Shown: positions 7,142 through 15,371 of the stretch, one piece after another
How positions within the stretch are numbered: the stretch's first letter is position 1
Layout: each line of letters begins with the position of its first letter
DNA from: Paenibacillus sp. cl123
Lineage (GTDB): Bacteria; Bacillota; Bacilli; Paenibacillales; NBRC-103111
Assembly (NCBI RefSeq): GCF_900101595.1
Contig: NZ_FMYY01000002.1
Coordinates: forward strand, 496,001 to 560,000
DNA: 64,000 nt
Reading direction: 5' to 3'
Notes under the pieces: model-generated
Seen by the model: the letters and a program-made list of their open reading frames with translations, nothing else
Database searches by the model: none
Told to the model about the DNA's origin: nothing
Translations under genes and position numbers: made by a program

Positions 7142-9310
7142 TTGAACAACGATCTGAATTACACCAGACCCAGCCGCATCAAGTATCCGCTCATTGCTTG
7201 GGTATTGATCATCGCCTGCCTGCTGCTGTACAGCCTTTGCCCGAACATTTCCTATGCCGGCAAGGAAGGGGTGTTCATCAACAATAGCGTATTTTTTACA
7301 CTGGAGGAGGTTTCGCTTTCCAAGAGCACCGACAGCCAATCGCTGCAGCTGCGGGTTATGCTGACCAACGGCAGCGGCACGGCCGTTGATTTCAATAACT
7401 ATGGCGTGAAAGTAACGGCGCCGGGCGGCCGCAGCTATTACGCGCAGCTCAGCGAGAAGGCCGACGCGCTGGTAAATCCCCAGTCCAGCCAAACATTTGC
7501 CTTCATCTCGAAGCTTGCTTCTGACTTGACTGCGGATCAGCTGAGCGTCACGTTCTTCGACCGCAGCCGCAATCAGCTGGAGCTCGGTTCCTTGTCGGTA
7601 TCGAAGGCGATGTCGTTCCAGCAAAATGACCGTCAATTCGTGTTCAGCCTATCTGCCGCCGATCCGGCACAGACGGGCAGCACATTTGTCTCCGTACAGG
7701 CAGGGGCAGCGTTCGCTTATCCGGCTGACGGCAAGTGGAATGTCGCGCTGGACACAACGGTCAAAGTGTCGGGCACGAGCAGCGGCTGGGACCCTGCAGG
7801 CCTCAGCTATGCGCTGAGGGATGAGCAGGGCAAGACCATCGCGCTGGCGGCGGCCAAGACGGATGAAACCAAGCAGGACGGGGCGACGGCAACTTCTATG
7901 CTGTTGACAGCCAAGCTGGATGCGCAGCCTCAGCTTGACGGTTTATCCCTGGTGATGCAGGTCAAGTCAAGCGGCAAGGAAATCGGTCAAATCGGCCTGC
8001 AATCCTCCTTCCAGCTCGTCAAGCTCGGCGAGAAAGCCGCATTGGCGGGCCCGGGCCATGAAGGGATGACCCTTGAAGCGACCAAAGCCGAAGAAGTGAT
8101 GCAATCGGGCAAACGTGTCGGCATCGTGACCGCCAAGCTTTATAACGGCAGCAGCCGCTCGATCGCCATTCCGGAGTTTGCCGGCCTGCTGGTTTCCAAG
8201 GACCAGCAAAATTCGCTGGCGACGGAGACGATCACCGGCACGGAGAAATATATAGGGGCAGGGAAAGACGCTACCTTCCAATTCGTCGCCGAGATACCCG
8301 ACGAGCTGGTGTCCGAGCAGTATGAGCTGTACATCTCGGAGAAGAAATCGTCCGCAGCATCCGGCTCGGCGACAGGCGCCAATGCCGCGGAACCGACAGG
8401 CGCTTCGGCACAAACCGGCTCCGGCAGCGGTTCTTCCGGCGGCTCGGTTACGCTGCCGCTGGCTGCCTTGAACCTGGACAGCGGCCTGCAAGCCGGAGTT
8501 GACGGCACGCCGGCAACCGGCAGCGAGCTTGGCACACCGTTCGTATTCAAGGCGGATAATCAATCCGTGAACAAAAACCTGGAAGTCACTCTTGTGGAGA
8601 TCAACTCGCACTCGAATCCGGAAACCGGGTATCAGTCGGTGATCGCCAAATATAAATTCACCAATAAAGGGCAGGAAACGCTGACGCTGCCGGAGCTGGC
8701 TACCGAGCTTCAGGACGGGAGCGGGAAGACGTATAGCGGTACGAAGCAAACGACGGTGCTGAAGGAACTGGTCCCGCAGGCTTCCTATGCCTACAGCTAT
8801 TCTTACCTGCTTCCGCCGGACGTCAAGGGCACGTTCAAGCTGAGCATACTGGAAGGCAGCGGCACCTCCAAGCTGAAGCTGCCGATCGCAGCCAAGCAAG
8901 TAGCGGTGCGGTCGACGGATGGCGATAAGCCGGAGGTTCTCGGAACGACGCTGAAGCTGTACCCTTACGAGGTGAAGGTGAATAACTGGTCCTTGAACGG
9001 CAACTACAACAACAACACTTGGGCCTACAAGCTTTCGCTGGATTTGAACATTAAAAAACAGCCGGATGTCATGGTGGATGACGCAACGGGATCTCTGGAG
9101 TTTGAGCTGGTGGACCCTTCAGGCCGGGCACTGGGCAGCAGCACCTACACACTGCAGGGAACAAACAAGCTGATCAATGATTGGCAAAATATCACGTTGA
9201 CTAATGTTGACAACAATCAATTCCAATACCCGCTCAGCGTGCGCGTCTACGAGACGGTACAAACCCCGAACGGCGCAGCGAAACGTCTGCTCGTAACGTT
9301 GAAGCAGTAA
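7142..9310 (+). CDS. large exported or membrane-anchored protein of unknown function
   Basis: The TTG at 7142 follows AAGGAGGT by about 7 bases. After a membrane helix (about residues 18-36, LIAWVLIIACLLLYSLC) the 722-residue protein is extracytoplasmic and beta-rich, with a low-complexity Ser/Gly/Ala linker near residues 400-440. Segments that describe tolerance of polar extracellular contexts recur, such as VTAPGGRSYYAQLSEKAD and LQDGSGKTYSGTKQTTVLKE, which suggests several Ig-like or DUF4352-like sandwich domains. I do not recognise a family with certainty. It lies 42 bases after the permease gene and before a terminator, so it is the last gene of the exporter operon; it could be an accessory or cargo-binding factor. 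Confidence 0.75.
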   Translation: MNNDLNYTRPSRIKYPLIAWVLIIACLLLYSLCPNISYAGKEGVFINNSVFFTLEEVSLSKSTDSQSLQLRVMLTNGSGTAVDFNNYGVKVTAPGGRSYYAQLSEKADALVNPQSSQTFAFISKLASDLTADQLSVTFFDRSRNQLELGSLSVSKAMSFQQNDRQFVFSLSAADPAQTGSTFVSVQAGAAFAYPADGKWNVALDTTVKVSGTSSGWDPAGLSYALRDEQGKTIALAAAKTDETKQDGATATSMLLTAKLDAQPQLDGLSLVMQVKSSGKEIGQIGLQSSFQLVKLGEKAALAGPGHEGMTLEATKAEEVMQSGKRVGIVTAKLYNGSSRSIAIPEFAGLLVSKDQQNSLATETITGTEKYIGAGKDATFQFVAEIPDELVSEQYELYISEKKSSAASGSATGANAAEPTGASAQTGSGSGSSGGSVTLPLAALNLDSGLQAGVDGTPATGSELGTPFVFKADNQSVNKNLEVTLVEINSHSNPETGYQSVIAKYKFTNKGQETLTLPELATELQDGSGKTYSGTKQTTVLKELVPQASYAYSYSYLLPPDVKGTFKLSILEGSGTSKLKLPIAAKQVAVRSTDGDKPEVLGTTLKLYPYEVKVNNWSLNGNYNNNTWAYKLSLDLNIKKQPDVMVDDATGSLEFELVDPSGRALGSSTYTLQGTNKLINDWQNITLTNVDNNQFQYPLSVRVYETVQTPNGAAKRLLVTLKQ

Positions 9311-9414
9311 CGTCAAGCAGTAGATTTGAAACAGCGAGCGGTTATCCCCGGTCGGCCGCAGGCCGCGTCAGTCACCGCGCTTTTAAAACAGCAGCAAGGC
9401 AGCATGACCCTAGC

Positions 9415-9458
9415 AAGGCCGCCCGGGAGGATAAACCGCTCAGGCGGCCTTCTCCTTT
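9415..9458 (+). terminator. intrinsic terminator of the exporter operon
   Basis: A perfect 9-bp stem, AAGGCCGCC at 9415-9423 and GGCGGCCTT at 9443-9451, is followed by CTCCTTTT. Confidence 0.7.
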
Positions 9459-9578
9459 TCCCGGCAGTCTGTAGCATCTCTTATGCGTTCTGTGGTATGC
9501 TGGATGGAATACCTCGGCTGGACGAGAGGGGATAGCCTGTCCGCGCACGCCGTTCGCCGGTTGAAGGAGGAAGGCCTT

Positions 9579-9974
9579 TTGAATGAACATTTTATCCGAA
9601 TCAAGGCGCTTGAAGGGGAACTGAAGTTTTCCCATAAAAAGCGCGACTTCGGCTTGACGGTTTCTACGCAGGAGCTTGTCTATCAGAGACCGCATGCGAA
9701 TTATCATATCAAGCTGGCCGATATTATCAGCATCACCCCGTTCGAATTTCCCGTAGGCGCCAAGCCTATGCGCATCCGCCGCGAGGGCGCAGGCGGCAGC
9801 GAGACGGTCAGCGTTCAGTCCGGCATGCAGCATTACCGCATCTATGCCAAGGAGGCGACGCTGCATAACCGCAGCGGCATTTTCAAATTGAGCATGGTTC
9901 AATTCGTTCTGCCTGTGCTGCACGATCTTCTGCTTGCGATCTCGCGGTACGGCGGACTGGATGCCGTGACCTGA
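9579..9974 (+). CDS. conserved-looking hypothetical protein, 131 aa
   Basis: The TTG at 9579 stands 8 bases behind AGGAGG (9565-9570) and starts NEHFIRIKALEGEL, so it is preferred over the upstream ATG at 9483, which has no ribosome-binding site. The product is soluble, basic in the first half, with alternating strands (LTVSTQELVYQ, YHIKLADIISITPF) that resemble a PH- or GRAM-like fold and a C-terminal helix LSMVQFVLPVLHDLLLAI. I do not recognise it as a named family. It lies alone between the exporter operon and the uracil permease and ends just before a terminator hairpin. Confidence 0.65.
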   Translation: MNEHFIRIKALEGELKFSHKKRDFGLTVSTQELVYQRPHANYHIKLADIISITPFEFPVGAKPMRIRREGAGGSETVSVQSGMQHYRIYAKEATLHNRSGIFKLSMVQFVLPVLHDLLLAISRYGGLDAVT

Positions 9975-10026
9975 GCGCGGCAGCCGCGCACGAGGCAGCC
10001 CCGAAGACGATGGATATAACGCGAAG

Positions 10027-10054
10027 CCCCGGTTGGAGACAGCCGGGGTTGTTT
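10027..10054 (+). terminator. intrinsic terminator
   Basis: The stem CCCCGGTTG (10027-10035) pairs with CAGCCGGGG (10040-10048), with one G-U pair and loop GAGA, followed by TTGTTTG. It ends the gene at 9579. Confidence 0.6.
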
Positions 10055-10080
10055 GCGTGCCGGGAAGAAGGGCGAAACGG

Positions 10081-10245
10081 GCGGATCGCAAACGAAGAGT
10101 GTCGGTCGACGCAGCCATCCGCACACGGGGATACCGTGAACGCGATTTTCTGCGCATACGAGGATTCCGCAGACGCAACCATCGGCAAACACAAGGCTGC
10201 CCGCAGATGCAACTATCGGAGCGCACGAGGCTGCCCGCAGAAGCG
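10081..10245. repeat. degenerate tandem repeat, about five units of 30-34 bases
   Basis: Units begin near 10081, 10111, 10142, 10175 and 10209. The last two are most alike: GCAACCATCGGCAAACA and GCAACTATCGGAGCGCA, each followed by AGGCTGCCCGCAGA. The copies fade towards the left. The stretch lies between two terminators of convergent genes and encodes nothing convincing. Confidence 0.6.
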
Positions 10246-10247
10246 AC

Positions 10248-10284
10248 AAAAAAAGCAAGCCTCCCGAAAATCCGGAGGGCTTGC
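10248..10284 (-). terminator. intrinsic terminator of the uracil permease gene
   Basis: The stem AGCAAGCCTCC (10254-10264) pairs with GGAGGGCTTGCT (10273-10284) with one bulged base; read on the minus strand it runs into seven T. Confidence 0.8.
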
Positions 10285-10333
10285 TCTAGGTACGGCGCCG
10301 TTTTTGCAGCGTACCGTCATCGGAGAAGCACCC

Positions 10334-11611
10334 TTATGCCTCGTTGGACAGCTTCAGCTTCTCGATGACTTTGAAAAACAGGCTAAGCACGATGGCCAGC
10401 ACGGTGGCGAGAGCCATCCCTTTCATGGAGAAGTTGCCGAAGGTCACGCTCATGCCGCTGATGCCGACGACGAGGACGATGCTCGTCAAAATCAGATTGG
10501 ATGTTTTGGCATAATCCACCTTCGTTTCGACCAGCATACGAATGCCGGAGGAGGCGATGACACCGAAGAGGAGCAGCGACACGCCGCCCATGACGGGAGT
10601 AGGGATCGTGCTGATCAGCGCGGCCAGCTTGCCGAAGAAGGACAGGAAGACGGCCAGCACCGCGGCGCCGCCGATCACCCAGACGGAATATACGCGGGTA
10701 ATGGCGAGAACGCCGATATTTTCTCCATACGTCGTATTGGGCGTTGATCCGGCAAATCCCGAGATGATTGTAGACAAGCCGTTGCCAAGCAGAGAGCGGT
10801 CCAGACCCGGGTCCTTGGACAGATTTTTACCGACGATGTTGCCTGTCACGATCAGATGGCCGATATGCTCGGCGATCACGACGAGAGCGGCCGGCGCGAT
10901 AACTGCGACCGCCGACCACTCGAACTGGGGCGTATACCGGGTCGGCAGCTGCAGCCAAGGGGCGGCTGAGACGGCCGTGAAATCGACGTAGCCCATCAGG
11001 AATGCGAGCAAATACCCGCCCACAATCGCGATCAAAATCGGGATAATCTTTAGAAAGCCGCGGAACAGGACGTTGCCGATAATGACGATCAGCAGGGTCG
11101 CGGTCGAGATCAGCACCGTATCGGGGTTGATCGACCAGTCCGCGCCAGCGTCGGAAGGCTTGATGTACCCGGCCATCCCGGCTGCGACGGGTACGAGCTC
11201 CAGGCCGATGACGGCTACGATCGCGCCCATGGCGGCGGGAGGGAATACGACGTCGAGCCAGCCGGTTCCGGCAAACCGGATAATCAGGGCCACGAGCGTG
11301 AAAATAAGCCCGGTGACGATAAAGCCGCCAAGCGCCGCCTCATAGGACATGCCGGCCGCGAACACGGCAAATACCGGGGAGAGGAAGGCAAAGCTGGAGC
11401 CAAGATAGGCGGGGATTTTGCCTCGGCATAGCAGCAGATACAGCAAAGTGCCGATCCCGTTCATCAGCAGCACGATGGCCGGATCGATCTTGAAGAGGAC
11501 CGGCACGAGCACGGTCGATCCGAACATGGCGAACAGATGCTGCAAGCTGAGCGGAACGCTTTGGAGCAGAGGCGGGCGTTCCCCCACCTGGATTTCTCGA
11601 TGTTGATTCAA
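10334..11611 (-). CDS. uracil permease, NCS2 family
   Basis: This polytopic protein of about 425 residues carries NCS2/UraA hallmarks: YLGSSFAFLSP in helix 3, the central IAEHIGHL and the TPNTTYGENIGV motif with the substrate-binding Glu. It imports uracil with protons across the cytoplasmic membrane. TTG at 11611 (MNQHREIQVG) is chosen because AAAGGGTG lies about 7 bases before it; an upstream TTG at 11632 would include that ribosome-binding site in the coding region. The gene stands alone with its own terminator. No PyrR-type attenuator could be made out in the 250 bases upstream, though AT-rich promoter-like DNA is present. Confidence 0.92.
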   Translation of the reverse strand: MNQHREIQVGERPPLLQSVPLSLQHLFAMFGSTVLVPVLFKIDPAIVLLMNGIGTLLYLLLCRGKIPAYLGSSFAFLSPVFAVFAAGMSYEAALGGFIVTGLIFTLVALIIRFAGTGWLDVVFPPAAMGAIVAVIGLELVPVAAGMAGYIKPSDAGADWSINPDTVLISTATLLIVIIGNVLFRGFLKIIPILIAIVGGYLLAFLMGYVDFTAVSAAPWLQLPTRYTPQFEWSAVAVIAPAALVVIAEHIGHLIVTGNIVGKNLSKDPGLDRSLLGNGLSTIISGFAGSTPNTTYGENIGVLAITRVYSVWVIGGAAVLAVFLSFFGKLAALISTIPTPVMGGVSLLLFGVIASSGIRMLVETKVDYAKTSNLILTSIVLVVGISGMSVTFGNFSMKGMALATVLAIVLSLFFKVIEKLKLSNEA

Positions 11612-11863
11612 TTGGACGCACCCTTTCAGCAAGTTAGGTAAAAGTACCGGAATTAATCTTATTCAAAATATGTCGAAATTACCATACCTTTTTCGCTAAA
11701 AACGACAATTTTCGTGAATGGTCTGCAATAAAAGACATGATAGGTCTATCTCTATATTGTAATTTTTAACAAAATCAGGGTAAATCCTTGGTTCGACGCA
11801 ACCTTTCCTTCTTCCGAATCGTCAAAGATTATGGAGAGCAATTTTTCAGGGATTTGTTTGCCT
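11612..11863. other. AT-rich divergent promoter region
   Basis: This stretch separates the uracil permease from the BlaI-like gene. It is markedly AT-richer than its surroundings. On the minus strand TTGTCG and TATGGT at 16 bases could be a promoter for the permease. I see no riboswitch, terminator or leader peptide in it. Confidence 0.4.
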
Positions 11864-11889
11864 TTCAATTATACAATTGTATAATTGAA
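11864..11889. promoter_or_regulatory. BlaI/MecI-type operator, perfect 26-base palindrome
   Basis: The arms TTCAATTATACAA and TTGTATAATTGAA are exact reverse complements. The core TACA-AT-TGTA matches the TACA/TGTA half-sites known for BlaI and MecI repressors. It ends 32 bases before the BlaI-like start, so it should cover the promoter and give autoregulation. Confidence 0.75.
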
Positions 11890-11894
11890 CTCAT

Positions 11895-11906
11895 TACACA
11901 TTTGTA
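11895..11906. promoter_or_regulatory. second, imperfect BlaI-type operator
   Basis: TACA-CATT-TGTA follows the first palindrome, with extra flanking symmetry that is incomplete. Two operators in series are usual in bla/mec-type control regions. Confidence 0.5.
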
Positions 11907-11921
11907 TAAGTGAGGATGAAC

Positions 11922-12311
11922 ATGGAAAACAAAATTAAACGACTTCCTGATGCCGAGTTGGAAATTATGCTGGTCATCTGGGCGGCCGACAAAGCGGTCA
12001 ACTCTTCTTACGTCTTGGATCAGTTGCGGACAAAACGTCAATGGGCCTTGGCAACCTTAATGACAGTGCTTTCCCGGCTAACGGACAAAGGGTTTTTAAT
12101 GTGCGAGAAGGAAGGGCGATTCAATACCTATCGTCCGCTCATATCTGAAGACGACTATAAGGCAAGCGAAGGAAAATCGACGCTCGTTAATCTTTTTGGC
12201 AACTCTGTTCAGCATATGGTTATGTCCTTATACAACGGGAAGGCAATTGACAAAAAAGATCTGCGGGAGCTGCGCGAACTGCTGGACAAAGTAGATAAGG
12301 AGGAGATGTGA
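11922..12311 (+). CDS. BlaI/MecI/CopY-family repressor
   Basis: The 129-residue winged-helix protein starts LPDAELEIMLVIW, with the family's ATLMTVLSRLTDKGFL recognition region and a C-terminal dimerisation part. ATG 11922 is preferred to GTG 11910 and ATG 11916 because GAGG at 11912-11915 lies 6 bases before it. In the family the dimer represses the adjacent protease gene and its regulon until BlaR1 causes its cleavage. Two matching operators lie directly upstream. It overlaps the BlaR1-like gene by one base (TGATG), so both are co-translated. Confidence 0.92.
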   Translation: MENKIKRLPDAELEIMLVIWAADKAVNSSYVLDQLRTKRQWALATLMTVLSRLTDKGFLMCEKEGRFNTYRPLISEDDYKASEGKSTLVNLFGNSVQHMVMSLYNGKAIDKKDLRELRELLDKVDKEEM

Positions 12312-14068
12312 TGCTGATTGACCTGTTTACGCAATTACTTCTCGTTTCTGCTACAACCAGTCTACTTGTGATTGCTCTGACCGTCTGTTCTCCTTTATTA
12401 CGCAAACACTTTACGGCCAAATGGATCTACTGGATGTGGATTGTGTTAGCGATCCGCTTGCTGCTGCCGGTAAATTATTCACTGCCCAATCCCTTGATTG
12501 AATTTCAAGTTCCAGAACCGCCCCGGCTCGCAAATGTTTGGCAAGCGGCATCCGCTTCTCAGACACCGTTTGTATCCGATATGGCCATGCAGCCCATGCA
12601 GCAAACAGCAGCGTCACCAACATCCAAATTACTATCGGAATTGGCTTTGATCTGGCTAGTCGGCTGTGTGCTGTACCTTCTCTATCACGTTATCGGCTAT
12701 GGACTGTTTAAAAGACAGGCTTTTCGCTGGAGCAAGCCGGTCACGCGGCGAATAGTTCATCATATGAACCGAATCAGCAATGAAATGAAACTACGACGGC
12801 CAGTCCGCTTGCTGACGAGCGAAAAGGTGCCCAACCCTATGCTGGTGGGTGTCCGAAAGCCGGTGCTGTTTTTGCCTCATGAAAGATTCAACGAAACAGA
12901 GCTTGATTTTATATTACGGCATGAATTGGTTCACTATAAACGACATGACGGCTTTTATAAGCTGATACTGCTCTTAGTGAACGCCGTACACTGGTTTAAT
13001 CCCTTCGTCTGGCGAATGGTACGCGAGGCCGGACGGGAAATTGAAATTTACTGTGACGATACGGTTGTTCATGCCCGTGATCTGGCGTACCGCAAGAAGT
13101 ATTGTGAAGCGATATTATCGGCCATGCAGGGCGGACACCCTCGTTTTTCTGCTTTATCCATTCATTTTTCAGGAGATAAAAATTCTATGAAACAACGATT
13201 CCAAAGCATTCTTAGTATGAAAAAAAGACGCAATGATCTGTTTCTCTTTTGCACTATGCTAATGCTGCTCGTTGCTGTCGGCGTGTTGGCCGTATGTACG
13301 AACGGGAATGGAGTAAGCTCGACACTTAAGTCCGGCACATATGCGGTTGACCCAGCCGGAAACATCACGCTCTCCTTTCAAAACGGAGCGATCACTGCCA
13401 AAGCGCCGCTGCAACTCGATACGACTGGCAGGGAAGTCGGCATGGGTGCCAGTGAAACCGGATTTTTCGTCTCCGAAGAAAAAACGGCCATTGTCTACGG
13501 ATTCGCAGACGGAGCCAAACCGCTACATGCCTTAGTCAGCGACGACCAAGGGAAAACGTGGAACGAGTATACCATTAACGGCGCAAAGGGCTATGATACT
13601 AAATGGATCGGCTTCATCTCAAAGAACGAGGGCTGGATTGTAGCAGGCGGCACCGCCGGCGTTGGTCAAGCGCTGAATTACGTTTATCAGACTCATGATG
13701 GAGGAAAGAGCTGGAAAGAAGTCGGGAATCCGAATGAACAATATGCGGAGCAGGCAGCTGGGGCTGGCTTCTCCAACTCAGACGTCGGCTTCATCAGTTA
13801 CCGGTATTATGAAGATAAAGGTCCTATCATCTATTGGACCAAGGATCAAGGGAAATCCTGGAGTCAGCTAACCGTAACGTTGCCGCAGAAATTTGACGCC
13901 TACCTAAAAACGCCTCTATCCCCTACGTTTAACGGGAAGAACGGGAAATATCCCATAGCGCTGACCGATCATGAAAAAGGTACAGTCGGAACCATCTTTT
14001 TATCGAGTAATGACGGCGGCCTAACGTGGGAGTATGACTCATCAGGCGATGAGCTGGCAATCATGTAG
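12311..14068 (+). CDS. BlaR1/MecR1-like M56 zinc protease with an Asp-box sensor domain
   Basis: The N-terminal half is the M56 signal protease: three to four membrane helices, then HELVHYKRHD (about 204-213) with the zinc-binding HExxH and a downstream EIYCDD. A further helix at about 311-330 leads to an outer domain of about 255 residues. In BlaR1 that domain is a penicillin-binding sensor; here there is no SxxK or KTG set. Instead four Asp-boxes appear: SDDQGKTW (411), THDGGKSW (462), TKDQGKSW (511) and SNDGGLTW (567), the mark of BNR-type beta-propellers. The start ATG overlaps the BlaI-like stop. The likely role is ligand-triggered cleavage of that repressor; the ligand is unknown and beta-lactams are unlikely. 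Confidence 0.88.
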   Translation: MLIDLFTQLLLVSATTSLLVIALTVCSPLLRKHFTAKWIYWMWIVLAIRLLLPVNYSLPNPLIEFQVPEPPRLANVWQAASASQTPFVSDMAMQPMQQTAASPTSKLLSELALIWLVGCVLYLLYHVIGYGLFKRQAFRWSKPVTRRIVHHMNRISNEMKLRRPVRLLTSEKVPNPMLVGVRKPVLFLPHERFNETELDFILRHELVHYKRHDGFYKLILLLVNAVHWFNPFVWRMVREAGREIEIYCDDTVVHARDLAYRKKYCEAILSAMQGGHPRFSALSIHFSGDKNSMKQRFQSILSMKKRRNDLFLFCTMLMLLVAVGVLAVCTNGNGVSSTLKSGTYAVDPAGNITLSFQNGAITAKAPLQLDTTGREVGMGASETGFFVSEEKTAIVYGFADGAKPLHALVSDDQGKTWNEYTINGAKGYDTKWIGFISKNEGWIVAGGTAGVGQALNYVYQTHDGGKSWKEVGNPNEQYAEQAAGAGFSNSDVGFISYRYYEDKGPIIYWTKDQGKSWSQLTVTLPQKFDAYLKTPLSPTFNGKNGKYPIALTDHEKGTVGTIFLSSNDGGLTWEYDSSGDELAIM

Positions 14069-14126
14069 AGGATAGTTCTTGCTCAATGAGGGCAAGATAA
14101 TTAGCTCCTAACGGTTGTTTAGTTCA

Positions 14127-14155
14127 TTTCACTAAGGAAGAATAATTGCTATAAT
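14127..14155 (+). promoter_or_regulatory. sigma-A type promoter
   Basis: TTTCAC and TATAAT are spaced 17 bases apart, ending 34 bases before the alcohol dehydrogenase start. The -10 is perfect, the -35 is weak. Confidence 0.5.
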
Positions 14156-14189
14156 GGTCATTGGTTGCAAGCACAAGGAGGAGATCACG

Positions 14190-15359
14190 ATGAATTCGTT
14201 TGCTTTTCAGAACCCTACCCGTATCTTGTTCGGAGCAGGTATGGTAGATAAACTGGGCGAGCAGCTCGCCGCGTTCGGCAGCAAGACGGTTCTGTTAGTC
14301 TATGGAGGCGGCAGCATCAAGCATAGCGGTCTGTATGACCGCATTCAGGCTCAGATCAGTCAAGCAGGGGTTCGCGCCGTAGAGCTGCCCGGCATCGAGC
14401 CCAACCCCCGTGTAACGACCGTGCGCCGCGGCATCGGGCTGTGCCGGGAGCATGACGTCGATTTCATACTCGCCGTAGGCGGAGGCAGCGTGCTCGACGC
14501 AGCCAAGGCGGTGGCTGTAGGCGTTCCTTACGAGGGCGATGTGTGGGACTTTCTGATGAGGAAGGCGGAGATTCGCTCCGCTCTGCCGCTGGGCACTGTG
14601 CTTACGTTGTCTGCTACCGGCTCGGAGATGAACGGCAATTCGGTCATTACGAACTGGGAGGAGAATCTGAAGAAATCATTTGGCAGCATCCATGCTTATC
14701 CGAAATTTTCGATCCTTGATCCGACCTTGACCTACTCCGTCCCGCCTCATCAGACGGTCAACGGGATTGTGGATACGATGTCGCATGTATTCGAGCAATA
14801 TTTCAGCCTGACGGAAAACACCCCGCTTCAGGAGAGGCTGTGCGAGTCGATTCTGCAAACGGTTATTGAGAACGGGGAGAAGGCGCTCGCCGAGCCGGAC
14901 AATTATGAAGCCCGCGCCAACCTGATGCTGTGCAGCACTTATGCGCTGAACGGAGGCATGATCAGCGTGGGCATGGAGCAGGATTGGGCGACGCATATGA
15001 TCGAGCATGAAGTGAGCGCTCTGTACGATATCGCGCATGCTGCAGGCTTATCGGTGCTGTTCCCGAATTGGATGACTTATGTGTGCGATCAGCGGGTGGA
15101 GCGGTTTGCACAATATGCCGCTCGGGTATGGCAGATCAATCCGAGCGGACGTTCCCTGGAGGAAGTAGCGCGCGCCGGCATTGAGGCGACCCGGAGCTAC
15201 TTCACCCGGATCGGCGCTCCATCCACGCTCGGCGAGCTGAACATCGGGGACGAGCATCTGGAGAGAATGGCCGAGGAGACGGTCCGCTTCGGTCCGGTCG
15301 GCTCGTTCCGCAAGCTGCAGGCCGACGATGTGCTGAACATTCTCCGCTCCAGCTTGTAG
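14190..15359 (+). CDS. iron-containing alcohol dehydrogenase, butanol dehydrogenase type
   Basis: The start at ATG 14190 follows AAGGAGGAG by 7 bases; an in-frame ATG at 14154 lies on the promoter and is rejected. The 389-residue protein shows the NAD(P)-binding GGGSVLDAAKAVA, the conserved ATGSEMNGNSVI and the metal ligands around VDTMSHVFEQY and HAAGLSVLFPNW. Members reduce aldehydes to alcohols, usually with NADPH, in the cytosol. It sits 12 bases before an MFS gene and they are probably one transcript, which suggests joint handling of a reactive carbonyl or alcohol; that link is inference. Confidence 0.93.
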   Translation: MNSFAFQNPTRILFGAGMVDKLGEQLAAFGSKTVLLVYGGGSIKHSGLYDRIQAQISQAGVRAVELPGIEPNPRVTTVRRGIGLCREHDVDFILAVGGGSVLDAAKAVAVGVPYEGDVWDFLMRKAEIRSALPLGTVLTLSATGSEMNGNSVITNWEENLKKSFGSIHAYPKFSILDPTLTYSVPPHQTVNGIVDTMSHVFEQYFSLTENTPLQERLCESILQTVIENGEKALAEPDNYEARANLMLCSTYALNGGMISVGMEQDWATHMIEHEVSALYDIAHAAGLSVLFPNWMTYVCDQRVERFAQYAARVWQINPSGRSLEEVARAGIEATRSYFTRIGAPSTLGELNIGDEHLERMAEETVRFGPVGSFRKLQADDVLNILRSSL

Positions 15360-15371
15360 GCCGTCCGGCAG

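Noticed and set aside
10081..10245. Possible CRISPR array
   Set aside because: Units of about 33 bases follow each other without spacers and diverge gradually; there are no cas genes.
11612..11863. Purine riboswitch or PyrR attenuator before the uracil permease
   Set aside because: No terminator-antiterminator pair or conserved core was visible on the minus strand.
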